A DNA stretch of 10,156 nucleotides from Candidatus Woesearchaeota archaeon (GTDB lineage Archaea > Nanobdellota > Nanobdellia > Woesearchaeales > JACQSR01): positions 1 through 10,156 of the forward strand of contig JAHFLI010000026.1 in the NCBI GenBank assembly GCA_023255615.1, in the 5' to 3' direction. Positions within the stretch are counted from its first letter, which is position 1, and every line of letters begins with the position of its first letter. This document shows positions 1 to 5,049 of this stretch, piece after piece. A model generated the notes under the pieces. It ran no database searches and was not told the DNA's origin. It saw only the letters and a list, made by a program, of their open reading frames with translations. A program made the translations under genes and the position numbers.

Positions 1-44
1 ATTTCCGCAATCAGCAAAAGAATTCCATTGCTCATTTCGACACG

Positions 45-52
45 TTTAAATA
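45..52 (+). promoter_or_regulatory. TATA box of the flippase operon
   Basis: TTTAAATA matches the archaeal box A. It lies 43 bases before the flippase ATG, which predicts transcription starting near 72-78 and a leader of about 20 nt containing GTGAAAAGGGTGT. The same box and leader arrangement recurs at 5844-5895. The rest of 1-94 shows no gene. Confidence 0.7.
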
Positions 53-94
53 TTTCTTGCGATTTCTATTTCCAAGGGGTGAAAAGGGTGTCTC

Positions 95-1342
95 ATGTTT
101 AAGTATATTAATACTCATCTGAACAAGAATGATCAATTGCTGAAACATTCATTGGTCATTCTGATTGGTTCTTCACTCGCAAATATACTCAATTATTTCT
201 ATCAATTAGCCATGGGCAGATTATTAGGTCCTGCTGAGTATGGTATTCTGGGAGCGTTATTTTCAGTAATGTATGTTGCGACTTTTTCGTTAGGCACAAT
301 AAAAACAGTCGTGATGAAGTTTACCTCTGAATATGCAGAAGAACCAGGAAAAATAAAATCGTTGATGAAATATTCGTTTGAAAAACTTGCATTGTATGGC
401 AGTATCGGATTTATTCTTTTCTTGCTCGCTTCAGTTTCTCTTGCAAAATTTTTGAACATTGACAATCCGGTATTAATTGTGTTGACGGGAATTTTTTTGT
501 TTCTCTCCGTGTTAACACCTATTCCCATGGGCGTTCTGAATGGATTGGAGAAATATATGCCGATGAATGTTGTCGGTGTTGTTGTTGCATTAGTAAAATT
601 ATTATTAGGAGTCGCTGCTGTTTCGTTGAGCTACGGTGTTTTTGGTGCGTTAGTCGCTTTAGATCTTTCTCAAGTTCTTGCTATTGTTGTTCCATTGGTA
701 GTCTTGCTTCCTTTTCTGCGCGTTGACAAAGAAAAGATAGAGCATGTCGATTTGTTAAAATATAGTCTTCCTGTTTTTGTCGGCATTACGATGATGAATT
801 TATTTGTCAATATCGACGTGTTATTAGTCAAACATTATTTTACCAGTGTTGAAGCGGGTTATTATGCTGCAGCGTCCATTATTGGAAAAACAATTTTGTT
901 TGGCACCTCTGCATTAGTCATTGTGATGTTTCCGAAAGTATCCAAAGAATCGAATAATTCATCGCCTTTATTGAAATCAACATTATTTTATACGTTCGTG
1001 ATGGCCGCAACCGCTAGTGCACTGTTCTTTATTGTTCCGACGTTTATTTCAAATTCGTTGTTTGGAAAAGCATATGAAATTTCATCCTATGTCGGATTAT
1101 TCGGATTAGCATTAGGAATATTTTCTCTGAGCAATGTGTTAATGAATTATCATCTGGCATTGAACAATACCTCATTTGTGTATTGGTTAATTCCATTTTT
1201 ATTGCTTGAAGTTGGTGCTATTACTATTTTTCATTCTTCATTGAAAGAAGTGATTCAGGTTGTTCTCGTCACAAATGTATTGCTTGCGGGATTTTTACTA
1301 TTTATGACACAAAAGGAGCTGGGTATCAATGCCACCCTATAA
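95..1342 (+). CDS. Polysaccharide flippase (Wzx/RfbX-like, MOP superfamily)
   Basis: A 415-residue integral membrane protein with about 12 hydrophobic segments, roughly at residues 19-39, 45-73, 99-118, 126-145, 159-208 (two), 223-243, 254-279, 299-323, 331-351, 361-380 and 385-404. The early GRLLGPAEYGILG motif and the central AGYYAAASI motif (254-262) are typical of polysaccharide biosynthesis (PST/Wzx) transporters of the MOP superfamily. These flip lipid-linked oligosaccharides across the cytoplasmic membrane. The length is slightly below the usual 420-480 residues, but both ends look intact. The ATG follows a GGGTG that can pair with the archaeal anti-Shine-Dalgarno, and it sits at the right distance from the TATA box at 45. 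The 3' end overlaps the next glycosyltransferase by 14 bases, so the two are one operon. The exact lipid-linked substrate cannot be read from the sequence. Confidence 0.88.
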   Translation: MFKYINTHLNKNDQLLKHSLVILIGSSLANILNYFYQLAMGRLLGPAEYGILGALFSVMYVATFSLGTIKTVVMKFTSEYAEEPGKIKSLMKYSFEKLALYGSIGFILFLLASVSLAKFLNIDNPVLIVLTGIFLFLSVLTPIPMGVLNGLEKYMPMNVVGVVVALVKLLLGVAAVSLSYGVFGALVALDLSQVLAIVVPLVVLLPFLRVDKEKIEHVDLLKYSLPVFVGITMMNLFVNIDVLLVKHYFTSVEAGYYAAASIIGKTILFGTSALVIVMFPKVSKESNNSSPLLKSTLFYTFVMAATASALFFIVPTFISNSLFGKAYEISSYVGLFGLALGIFSLSNVLMNYHLALNNTSFVYWLIPFLLLEVGAITIFHSSLKEVIQVVLVTNVLLAGFLLFMTQKELGINATL

Positions 1343-2111
1343 ATTATCCGTCATTATTCCAGTGTATAATCAGCAAGAATTTATTTATCGCAATATGCAT
1401 GAATCATTAAAGACATTTAAGAAATATGGAAAGAATTTTGAAATTATTCTCGTGAATGATGGCTCTACTGATCGCACGGTTGAAGAAGCGTCCTTGATTA
1501 AGGATCCTCGACTAAGAATAGTGAGTTATGATGTCAACAAAGGAAAAGGATATGCATTGAAGCATGGTTTTCAGTGTGTAACGGGAAATGTGGTGACGTT
1601 TATGGATGGTGATTTAGATATTCATCCTGAGAATGTAATCGGATTTTTTAAATATCTTGATCACGTTGATATGGTCATTGGTTCAAAACGACATCCGAAA
1701 AGCAAAGTGAATTATCCGCTCAAGCGACGATTTTTTTCTTATTTTTATCATTTGTTTGTTGATCTGTTATTTGGTCTCGATGTCAAAGATACACAATCGG
1801 GATTGAAATTGATGAAATATGATTGTTTGAAAGAGATTTTGCCCAAAGTGCTCGTGAAACGATTTGCGTTTGATTTGGAGTTGTTAGTGAATGCACGCAA
1901 ATCTGGATATAACATTGCAGAAGCACCAATTAAATTAACCTATAATTGGGGCACTGGTTCTATGGTGAATATGAACGCAATGAAAGGAATATTTGTCGAT
2001 ACCTTAGCAATTGCCTATCGATTGTATATTCTCCGCTATTACGACAGAAAACCATTGCCAACGATGTATCATGAAATGCCTCGCCAAAATTATTCTGCGA
2101 TTGGGAAATAG
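1329..2111 (+). CDS. Family 2 glycosyltransferase, Alg5/DPM1-like (polyprenyl-phosphate sugar synthase)
   Basis: A 260-residue GT-A enzyme. The N-terminal SVIIPVYN strand (7-14) and VNDGSTDRT (42-50) bind the nucleotide. KGKGYALKHG (71-80) is characteristic of dolichyl-phosphate glucosyl/mannosyltransferases. MDGDLDIHPE (92-101) carries the DxD-type metal site. IGSKRH (117-122) and DTQSGLK (154-160) follow in the family order. The expected reaction is transfer of glucose or mannose from a nucleotide sugar to a polyprenyl phosphate on the cytoplasmic face. There is no C-terminal membrane anchor; the tail is soluble and basic. The start is supported by AAGGAGCT 8 bases upstream, inside the flippase gene. 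Coupling to the flippase suggests it supplies the lipid-linked sugar for the glycan that the flippase exports. The sugar specificity is unknown. Confidence 0.88.
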   Translation: MPPYKLSVIIPVYNQQEFIYRNMHESLKTFKKYGKNFEIILVNDGSTDRTVEEASLIKDPRLRIVSYDVNKGKGYALKHGFQCVTGNVVTFMDGDLDIHPENVIGFFKYLDHVDMVIGSKRHPKSKVNYPLKRRFFSYFYHLFVDLLFGLDVKDTQSGLKLMKYDCLKEILPKVLVKRFAFDLELLVNARKSGYNIAEAPIKLTYNWGTGSMVNMNAMKGIFVDTLAIAYRLYILRYYDRKPLPTMYHEMPRQNYSAIGK

Positions 2112-2118
2112 AGTAATA

Positions 2119-2233
2119 CGCCGGCACGGGGAATTCCAACCAATCGGATAAAACCAAAAGGTATTTGAACCCCGAAGTCCTTACGGACACTAGGAGCTCA
2201 ACCTAGCGGCATACCTGATTAGCCGATGCCGGC
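2119..2233 (-). tRNA. tRNA-Leu(GAG)-like gene with an insert in the T-loop; possibly a pseudo-tRNA
   Basis: Read on the minus strand, all parts of a class II tRNA are present. The acceptor GCCGGCA/TGCCGGC (2227-2233 with 2120-2126) is followed by T8. The D-arm GGC/GCC has a GG-containing loop. The anticodon stem CTAGG/CCTAG has a perfect 7-nt loop TTGAGCT with anticodon GAG (2197-2199). The long variable arm is GTCC-GTAA-GGAC and the T-stem is CGGGG/CCCCG (2170-2174 with 2127-2131). No CCA is encoded, as is common in archaea. Three oddities reduce confidence in function: the T-loop is 38 nt instead of 7, position 37 is C where a purine is expected, and the discriminator (2119) is G where archaeal tRNA-Leu has A. 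If the insert is spliced, the mature T-loop would be the normal TTCAAAT. The 3' end lies only 8 bases from the stop codon of the convergent glycosyltransferase gene. Confidence 0.7.
2132..2162 (-). other. 31-nt insert in the tRNA T-loop (candidate noncanonical intron)
   Basis: Removing these 31 bases (or 2133-2163, which is equivalent) joins TTCAAA to T and then the T-stem strand CCCCG, giving a standard T-loop. The implied junction is at tRNA position 59/60 or 60/61. Archaeal introns at 59/60 are known, mainly from Thermoproteales. The insert has short internal complementarities (ACC with GGT). An outer TTC/GAA pairing next to the T-stem is possible, but I could not draw a clean bulge-helix-bulge splice motif. 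An insertion into a dying tRNA gene remains possible. Confidence 0.45.
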
Positions 2234-2235
2234 GC

Positions 2236-2256
2236 ATTTTTTCTTTTGTTTTTCTT
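2236..2256 (+). terminator. T-rich terminator for the flippase-glycosyltransferase operon
   Basis: Three closely spaced T-runs (T6, T4, T5) lie on the plus strand about 125 bases past the glycosyltransferase stop. This is the poly-T form of archaeal termination. If it is used, the operon transcript would cross the whole tRNA gene in antisense. Confidence 0.45.
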
Positions 2257-2265
2257 GTTATTAAC
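2257..2265 (-). promoter_or_regulatory. Possible TATA box of the tRNA gene
   Basis: The minus strand reads GTTAATAAC 24-32 bases upstream of the tRNA 5' end, the expected place for an archaeal tRNA box A. The match to TTTAWATA is only partial. The remaining stretch 2266-2400 is A+T-rich and shows no convincing gene. Confidence 0.3.
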
Positions 2266-2406
2266 TTCTTCTGAGAAAATCCCGGAAATAAAACATCGCG
2301 ACTGAAAGAAAAACATATTCGTTGTAATTTTCAATATCGAAAACAAAATATAATTTCGGAAAATAAATATTGTTGCCGAAAATATTTCAACGGAAAAAAA
2401 ACAGAT

Positions 2407-2415
2407 TTTATAATA
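2407..2415 (+). promoter_or_regulatory. TATA box for the structured leader and basic protein
   Basis: TTTATAATA lies in a sharply A-rich context. It predicts transcription from about 2434-2440, leaving a leader of about 100 nt that contains the whole fold at 2455-2537. Confidence 0.5.
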
Positions 2416-2454
2416 GGGTAAAACTCTAACAAAAAGAATGACTAATCGTAGCAA

Positions 2455-2537
2455 GGCGCCGTAGGAACAATCCGCTCGGAAGGGCGATGCATGGGTTGCC
2501 AACCAAGTGGCTTATGCAAAGGATGTTCGGAGGCACC
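2455..2537 (+). ncRNA. Candidate structured leader RNA: three-way junction covering the ribosome binding site
   Basis: Pairings found by eye form a closed three-way junction. P1 outer is GGCGCC (2455-2460) with GGCACC (2532-2537), one C-A mismatch. P1 inner is GAACaATCC (2465-2473) with GGATGTTC (2521-2528), eight pairs and one bulged A. P2 is GCTC-GGAA-GGGC (2474-2485) with a GNRA tetraloop. P3 is TGCAT (2488-2492) with ATGCA (2514-2518), topped by GCCA/TGGC with a 6-nt loop. An alternative GGTT-GCC-AACC hairpin (2494-2504) competes with the top of P3. The GGAGG of the next gene (2529-2533) lies in the 3' strand of P1, so the fold could control translation. I do not recognise it as TPP, fluoride, purine, SRP, RNase P or 5S RNA. 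It could be a riboswitch, a protein-binding autoregulatory leader or an independent RNA. The fold was not computed or tested for covariation. Confidence 0.55.
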
Positions 2538-2540
2538 AAT

Positions 2541-2828
2541 ATGGTCACACGAAAAGAGAGGAGAAAAAGTGGGTATTATACTCCGCAAGCAACTGTTTCT
2601 CGGAAATCCCTCATCGAAAATGACTTAGTTGTTGATACGATTTACGATGATTGGAGCAACTTCAGGGACGGATGTAGAAACTGGTTCAGAGACTTTAAGA
2701 AAATAAAAAAAGTATGCACCAAATTCAATAAGCAGCTTTATGAAAAAAGAATGCGCATGAACGTGAAGCAAAGAAGAATGGTAATGATTAGGAAAGCAAG
2801 AAAATCTCCTCCGACGTATACACTTTAA
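2541..2828 (+). CDS. Small very basic protein of unknown function
   Basis: A 95-residue protein with no membrane segment or signal peptide. The N-terminus is basic (VTRKERRKSGYYTP). A central acidic-aromatic patch, YDDWSNFRDGCRNWFRDF (53-70), is followed by a Lys/Arg-rich tail. The ATG at 2541 is chosen over an in-frame ATG at 2487 because a perfect GGAGG ends 7 bases before it, and because the upstream stretch belongs to the leader fold. The charge pattern suggests RNA or ribosome binding, but I recognise no named domain. The last 13 codons overlap the end of the convergent PIN toxin gene by 41 bp. The natural C-terminus may therefore have been replaced when the toxin-antitoxin island arrived. 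Having its own promoter and a structured leader suggests regulated expression, perhaps autoregulation. Confidence 0.7.
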   Translation: MVTRKERRKSGYYTPQATVSRKSLIENDLVVDTIYDDWSNFRDGCRNWFRDFKKIKKVCTKFNKQLYEKRMRMNVKQRRMVMIRKARKSPPTYTL

Positions 2829-3195
2829 TGACAGATTGATGTTGCAATTGTTTATCATTTGACCAAATGCCGCACCGTAATTTCATGGCTAAAGAAAAAT
2901 ACTGAACATCATCTTTATCAGGGGTTATTTTCAGAGCCCTGTCTGTCCATTCTTTAAAGTCATCAAACGGAATGACTCTAATATGTGCAAGAATAATAAT
3001 TTGATCAAGAAGATTTTTGATTTGAGACTCGCTTAATGTTGTTTTGTCCCTGAGTTCATCCTTATGCTCTGCTATTTCTTCAAACACGAATTCAGGAACA
3101 AAAAATGAATGTTGGCTTAATAGTAGATAATGACGGATGTTACTATCACGAATTAATGCAGCAAAGAGAATATTAGCGTCAAGGACGAGTTCCAT
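2788..3195 (-). CDS. PIN-domain toxin, VapC-like ribonuclease (module 1)
   Basis: A 135-residue PIN-fold protein. It opens with MELVLDANILFAALIRD, giving the first catalytic Asp (D6). Glu39/Glu40 follow in EFVFEEI, with an acidic cluster D93-D95-D96 and the closing GIWSNDKQL (109-117) with D114. These are the usual acidic metal-binding positions of PIN endoribonucleases, which act as VapC toxins by cutting RNA. The start at 3195 is preferred to an in-frame ATG at 3252 because the PIN fold begins here and the upstream codons lie inside the antitoxin gene. The overlap with the antitoxin reading frame is 17 bases. The 3' end overlaps the unknown basic protein on the other strand. Its closest relative in the window is the PIN protein at 5402-5797. 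The RNA target is unknown. Confidence 0.82.
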   Translation of the reverse strand: MELVLDANILFAALIRDSNIRHYLLLSQHSFFVPEFVFEEIAEHKDELRDKTTLSESQIKNLLDQIIILAHIRVIPFDDFKEWTDRALKITPDKDDVQYFSLAMKLRCGIWSNDKQLQHQSVIKVYTSEEIFLLS

Positions 3196-3415
3196 AGGTA
3201 AGGAATCTCTTTGCAACTGATCTGTTGACCTTTCTACCCAGAACAAGTGCATCCTTTTCGGTGAGAGTGCTGTGTCGAAGAAGTTTATCCATTTTTTTTA
3301 ATAGGTTGATTTTCTCACGAATCGCTTGCCGAGCTATTTCAGACCAATTCATTTCTGGATGTTTGTCCATCTCTGTTTTCAGTTCTTCCGGTATTGATAA
3401 TGTCATACTCACCAT
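3179..3415 (-). CDS. Ribbon-helix-helix antitoxin, VapB-like (module 1)
   Basis: A 78-residue protein. The N-terminal strand MTLSIPEEL is followed by helices carrying WSEIARQAI (24-32), the classical RHH DNA-binding pattern. The C-terminal half (STLTEKDA) should wrap the PIN toxin. The ATG at 3415 is supported by AGGTGGT 3 bases upstream, identical to that of the second RHH gene. Up to AKR it aligns without gaps to the paralogue at 5181, about half of the residues being identical. It then has an extra tail (FLTYGTRP) that runs into the toxin gene. As the first gene of the operon it probably represses its own promoter, as VapB proteins do. Confidence 0.83.
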   Translation of the reverse strand: MVSMTLSIPEELKTEMDKHPEMNWSEIARQAIREKINLLKKMDKLLRHSTLTEKDALVLGRKVNRSVAKRFLTYGTRP

Positions 3416-3448
3416 GGTACCACCTTTATGTACGATATGTGCATTACG

Positions 3449-3456
3449 TATTTAAA
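3449..3456 (-). promoter_or_regulatory. TATA box of RHH-PIN module 1
   Basis: TTTAAATA on the minus strand, 34 bases before the RHH start. The second module has the same box at exactly the same distance. The predicted leader is only about 10 nt. Confidence 0.7.
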
Positions 3457-3546
3457 CGTTTCGACCTCCGAATTGGAAAGATATGATAATACATTGAAAA
3501 TAAGTTCCGTGCAAAAAAAGATGAGCTTCTATTTAAATTTTTTCTA
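3449..3546 (-). repeat. 98-bp inverted repeat, left arm
   Basis: The minus strand of this stretch aligns without gaps to plus 5050-5147, with 9 mismatches in 98 bases. The first 45 bases are identical. Each arm ends at the TATA box of its RHH-PIN module and contains a second TTTAAATA 81 bases upstream and a T7 run. The arms are separated by about 1.5 kb holding the DUF4258/DUF2283 and HicBA modules. Confidence 0.9.
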
Positions 3547-3861
3547 TCGTCGTAAATCTTCCGGAAAATCCAAAAATATTTACTGTTTAGATTTATTAAT
3601 GAGTAAAACATTATTACAAATTGAAATGCGAATGTGGAGGAGAGATGAAAGGCATAGTAACTGAATGGAAAGGCGAGAGAGATAAGAGGCTGGAGATGTG
3701 CAAACTGCCGCGAATAAATCCAGTTGATGCACAAAAGCCAATGGATTAAAATGAAATTAATTGCATCAATTGAACGAAGTGAAAAGCAAGAAAAAATAGT
3801 CAACGCAAACACGAACATGAAGATATTGTGCGATTATTGCTTCAATCATAGAAGAAATGAT
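3547..3861. other. Intergenic stretch without a firm gene
   Basis: This 315-base stretch between two toxin-antitoxin modules contains CTTCCGGAAAATCC (3558-3571), related to the 19-bp element found elsewhere in the island, and one short ORF with a ribosome binding site (3645-3749). An open frame from 3751 into the DUF2283 gene has cysteines (CDYCF) but no start signal. It may be decayed remains of another module. Confidence 0.4.
3645..3749 (+). CDS. Possible 34-residue micro-ORF
   Basis: GTGGAGGAGAG directly precedes the ATG, a strong but rather close ribosome binding site (4 bases after GGAGG). The encoded peptide is charged (MKGIVTEWKGERDKRLEMCK, then a short tail ending KPMD) and matches nothing I recognise. 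No good TATA box is visible at the right distance. It could be a leftover start of a lost gene or chance. Confidence 0.25.
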   Translation: MKGIVTEWKGERDKRLEMCKLPRINPVDAQKPMD

Positions 3862-4071
3862 TTACGTTGCAATCGTCTTTGCATGTGCAATAACTTTTTT
3901 AGCATTTGAAAATACTTTGCTTGCGCGGAGAATCTCAATACCAGTTATCGAACCATCTTTTGCGACATCGATATTTATTCCACTACGTAACTCAACTGTT
4001 TTCCAGTACTCTTTCTTTGCAAGCTCAATATTCAACACATCCTCATCCTTATCGTACCATACGTTGTCCAT
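3862..4071 (-). CDS. DUF2283 family protein, probable antitoxin
   Basis: A small protein of about 69 residues starting MDNVWYDKDEDVLNIEL. The YDxxxDxLxI opening and the IDVAKDGSITGIEIL segment (about 34-48) are the hallmarks of DUF2283, which is often paired with DUF4258 as a predicted type II antitoxin. The ATG at 4071 lies one base after the stop of the DUF4258 gene, so translation is probably coupled. A TTG at 4080 (4 residues longer, MINM) is an alternative. The C-terminus (SKVFSNAKKVIAHAKTIAT) is helical. The antitoxin is the second gene here, the reverse of the VapBC order. Confidence 0.75.
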   Translation of the reverse strand: MDNVWYDKDEDVLNIELAKKEYWKTVELRSGINIDVAKDGSITGIEILRASKVFSNAKKVIAHAKTIAT

Positions 4072-4072
4072 G

Positions 4073-4306
4073 TTAATCAAGCCAATATGCGGTGATGATA
4101 ATAAATGTTTCCTTCCCTGATGATCTATACACTATTTTTATCGTTCTTCCCACTGATGGAATTCGACAGATAGCGTTGAGCGCATCTGGCCATTTCTTAT
4201 CACGCATCACAGAGGAATGATAGAGTGCATATTCAATGATATCATCAGTGATTTCTTTTCTAATAAATCTTTTCTGTTTCCAATGCAAGGAATGCTCGAG
4301 TCTCAT
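4073..4306 (-). CDS. DUF4258 family protein, probable RelE-like toxin
   Basis: About 77 residues. It has the N-terminal RLEHSL segment with a conserved His, the R-x-I-x-x-E-I-x-D-D-I helix (FIRKEITDDIIEYAL), then strands VGRTIKIVYR and ETFIIITAYWLD. This is the layout of DUF4258, a small RelE/BrnT-like fold commonly predicted to be a ribonuclease toxin. The catalytic mechanism is not settled for the family. The ATG at 4306 is given as the start. A TTG at 4315 (3 residues longer) has the better-placed AAGGAAG ribosome binding site and could be the true start. It is first in an operon with DUF2283 and has its own TATA-like box. Confidence 0.7.
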   Translation of the reverse strand: MRLEHSLHWKQKRFIRKEITDDIIEYALYHSSVMRDKKWPDALNAICRIPSVGRTIKIVYRSSGKETFIIITAYWLD

Positions 4307-4342
4307 GGTATTCAAATATCTTCCTTAAGAAAATCAAACGTC

Positions 4343-4350
4343 TTAATAAA
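4343..4350 (-). promoter_or_regulatory. TATA-like box of the DUF4258-DUF2283 operon
   Basis: TTTATTAA on the minus strand, 28-37 bases before the two candidate starts. It lies just downstream of the 19-bp TTCCGGAA element, as in the HicBA promoter. A stronger-looking TTTATAGAATAT further up (around 4425) would give a leader of about 90 nt. Confidence 0.45.
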
Positions 4351-4356
4351 TTCCCC

Positions 4357-4375
4357 AGTAAAATTTTCCGGAATT
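4357..4375 (-). repeat. 19-bp shared promoter element, copy 1
   Basis: The minus strand reads AATTCCGGAAAATTTTACT, exactly repeated at 5012-5030. It contains the palindromes TTCCGGAA and AAAATTTT. It sits directly upstream of a TATA-like box in both copies, which fits an operator or a TFB recognition region. Confidence 0.7.
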
Positions 4376-4480
4376 TTCGTAGAATTTTCGAGAATAGTAA
4401 AGGATTACATAGAACAAAATATATTCTATAAATAGACGAGTAAATTCCTTTTATTTCCGTACATGGGTAACGTTAAGCTT

Positions 4481-4711
4481 TTAATTGTTTAATAATATAA
4501 GAAATTCTTCACGCGTTAAACCTGATTGTCTAATGATTGCACGAAGTGTTCCTTTACTCAATTCTTTATGAAGAGGAATAGTTAACCTTCGATGAGGTGA
4601 ACTGATTTGACGAAGGATAATGTGACTGCCTGTTTGATGATCGCTCTGATATCCTATCTGAGCAAATATTTTTACCAATTCCAAACCTGAAAGCGTTGGT
4701 AATTTAGGCAT
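4481..4711 (-). CDS. hicA: HicA family mRNA interferase toxin
   Basis: A 76-residue dsRBD-like protein. MPKLPTLSGLELVKIF, the central TGSHIILRQ with the catalytic His30, the RRLTIPLHKELSKGTLRAII stretch and a final SGLTREEFLILL cover the whole HicA family. HicA toxins cut mRNA and tmRNA independently of the ribosome. The length is typical and nothing is missing. Its start overlaps the end of hicB by 8 bases, so the pair is co-translated. The antitoxin-first order differs from Escherichia coli hicAB but is common elsewhere. Confidence 0.92.
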   Translation of the reverse strand: MPKLPTLSGLELVKIFAQIGYQSDHQTGSHIILRQISSPHRRLTIPLHKELSKGTLRAIIRQSGLTREEFLILLNN

Positions 4712-4961
4712 CGATCTCCACTACCTCTTCATCAATGGAAGGAGGTACTGGTTCATGATGCTTTTGTAAGCTCTCGACGTATCCTTGAATCGCATCATGA
4801 ATATTACGAAGTGCTTCAGAGCGTGTTTTACCTTGAGAAATACATCCTGGTAAAGATGGGCACTCTGCTACGAATGTTCCATCTTCATCTTGCTCTATAC
4901 GCACTCGATATCTCATTTTCATATGGTCCAGAGACGAATCGGCTTTTATAAGTTTTTCCAT
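4704..4961 (-). CDS. hicB: HicB family antitoxin
   Basis: An 85-residue HicB domain protein. RYRVRIEQDEDGTFVAECPSLPGCISQGKTRSEALRNI (with the usual P-S-L-P-G-C and G-x-T-x-x-E-A) and the helix AIQGYVESL give the partial RNase H-like fold that covers HicA. No C-terminal HTH or RHH DNA-binding domain is present, only an acidic tail. Autorepression, if any, must therefore come from elsewhere. The start at 4961 is supported by GAGGAGGAG 4 bases upstream. Internal Met13 and Met15 are possible alternatives, because the family core begins there. Confidence 0.9.
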   Translation of the reverse strand: MEKLIKADSSLDHMKMRYRVRIEQDEDGTFVAECPSLPGCISQGKTRSEALRNIHDAIQGYVESLQKHHEPVPPSIDEEVVEIDA

Positions 4962-5004
4962 GAATCTCCTCCTCAGTATTTTGAGAAGTAGTTCTTATTC
5001 ATAA

Positions 5005-5012
5005 ATTATATA
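5005..5012 (-). promoter_or_regulatory. TATA box of the hicBA operon
   Basis: TATATAAT on the minus strand, 44 bases before the hicB start, directly downstream of the second 19-bp element. The predicted leader is about 20 nt with a strong GGAGGAG. Confidence 0.6.
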
Positions 5013-5030
5013 GTAAAATTTTCCGGAATT
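5012..5030 (-). repeat. 19-bp shared promoter element, copy 2
   Basis: Identical to 4357-4375. It lies between the divergent hicBA and second RHH-PIN operons, so one copy could act on both. The core TTTTCCGGAA also occurs beside the left inverted-repeat arm near 3558. Confidence 0.7.
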
Positions 5031-5049
5031 ATTGAAGGATTTCCGATGG

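Noticed and set aside
2203..2502. 99-residue minus-strand open frame
   Set aside because: It covers the tRNA 5' part and the structured leader, is low-complexity Phe/Ile/Lys-rich, and has no ribosome binding site.
2455..2537. Identification of the structured leader as SRP, RNase P, 5S or a purine/TPP riboswitch
   Set aside because: The GGAA loop and three-way junction superficially resemble parts of these, but the conserved core sequences of each are absent.
3444..3818. 124-residue minus-strand open frame
   Set aside because: It runs through the inverted-repeat arm and TATA box, has no family-like motif and an unlikely composition; treated as chance.
4217..4435. 72-residue plus-strand open frame
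   Set aside because: It lies antisense to the DUF4258 gene and its promoter, with no ribosome binding site or domain.
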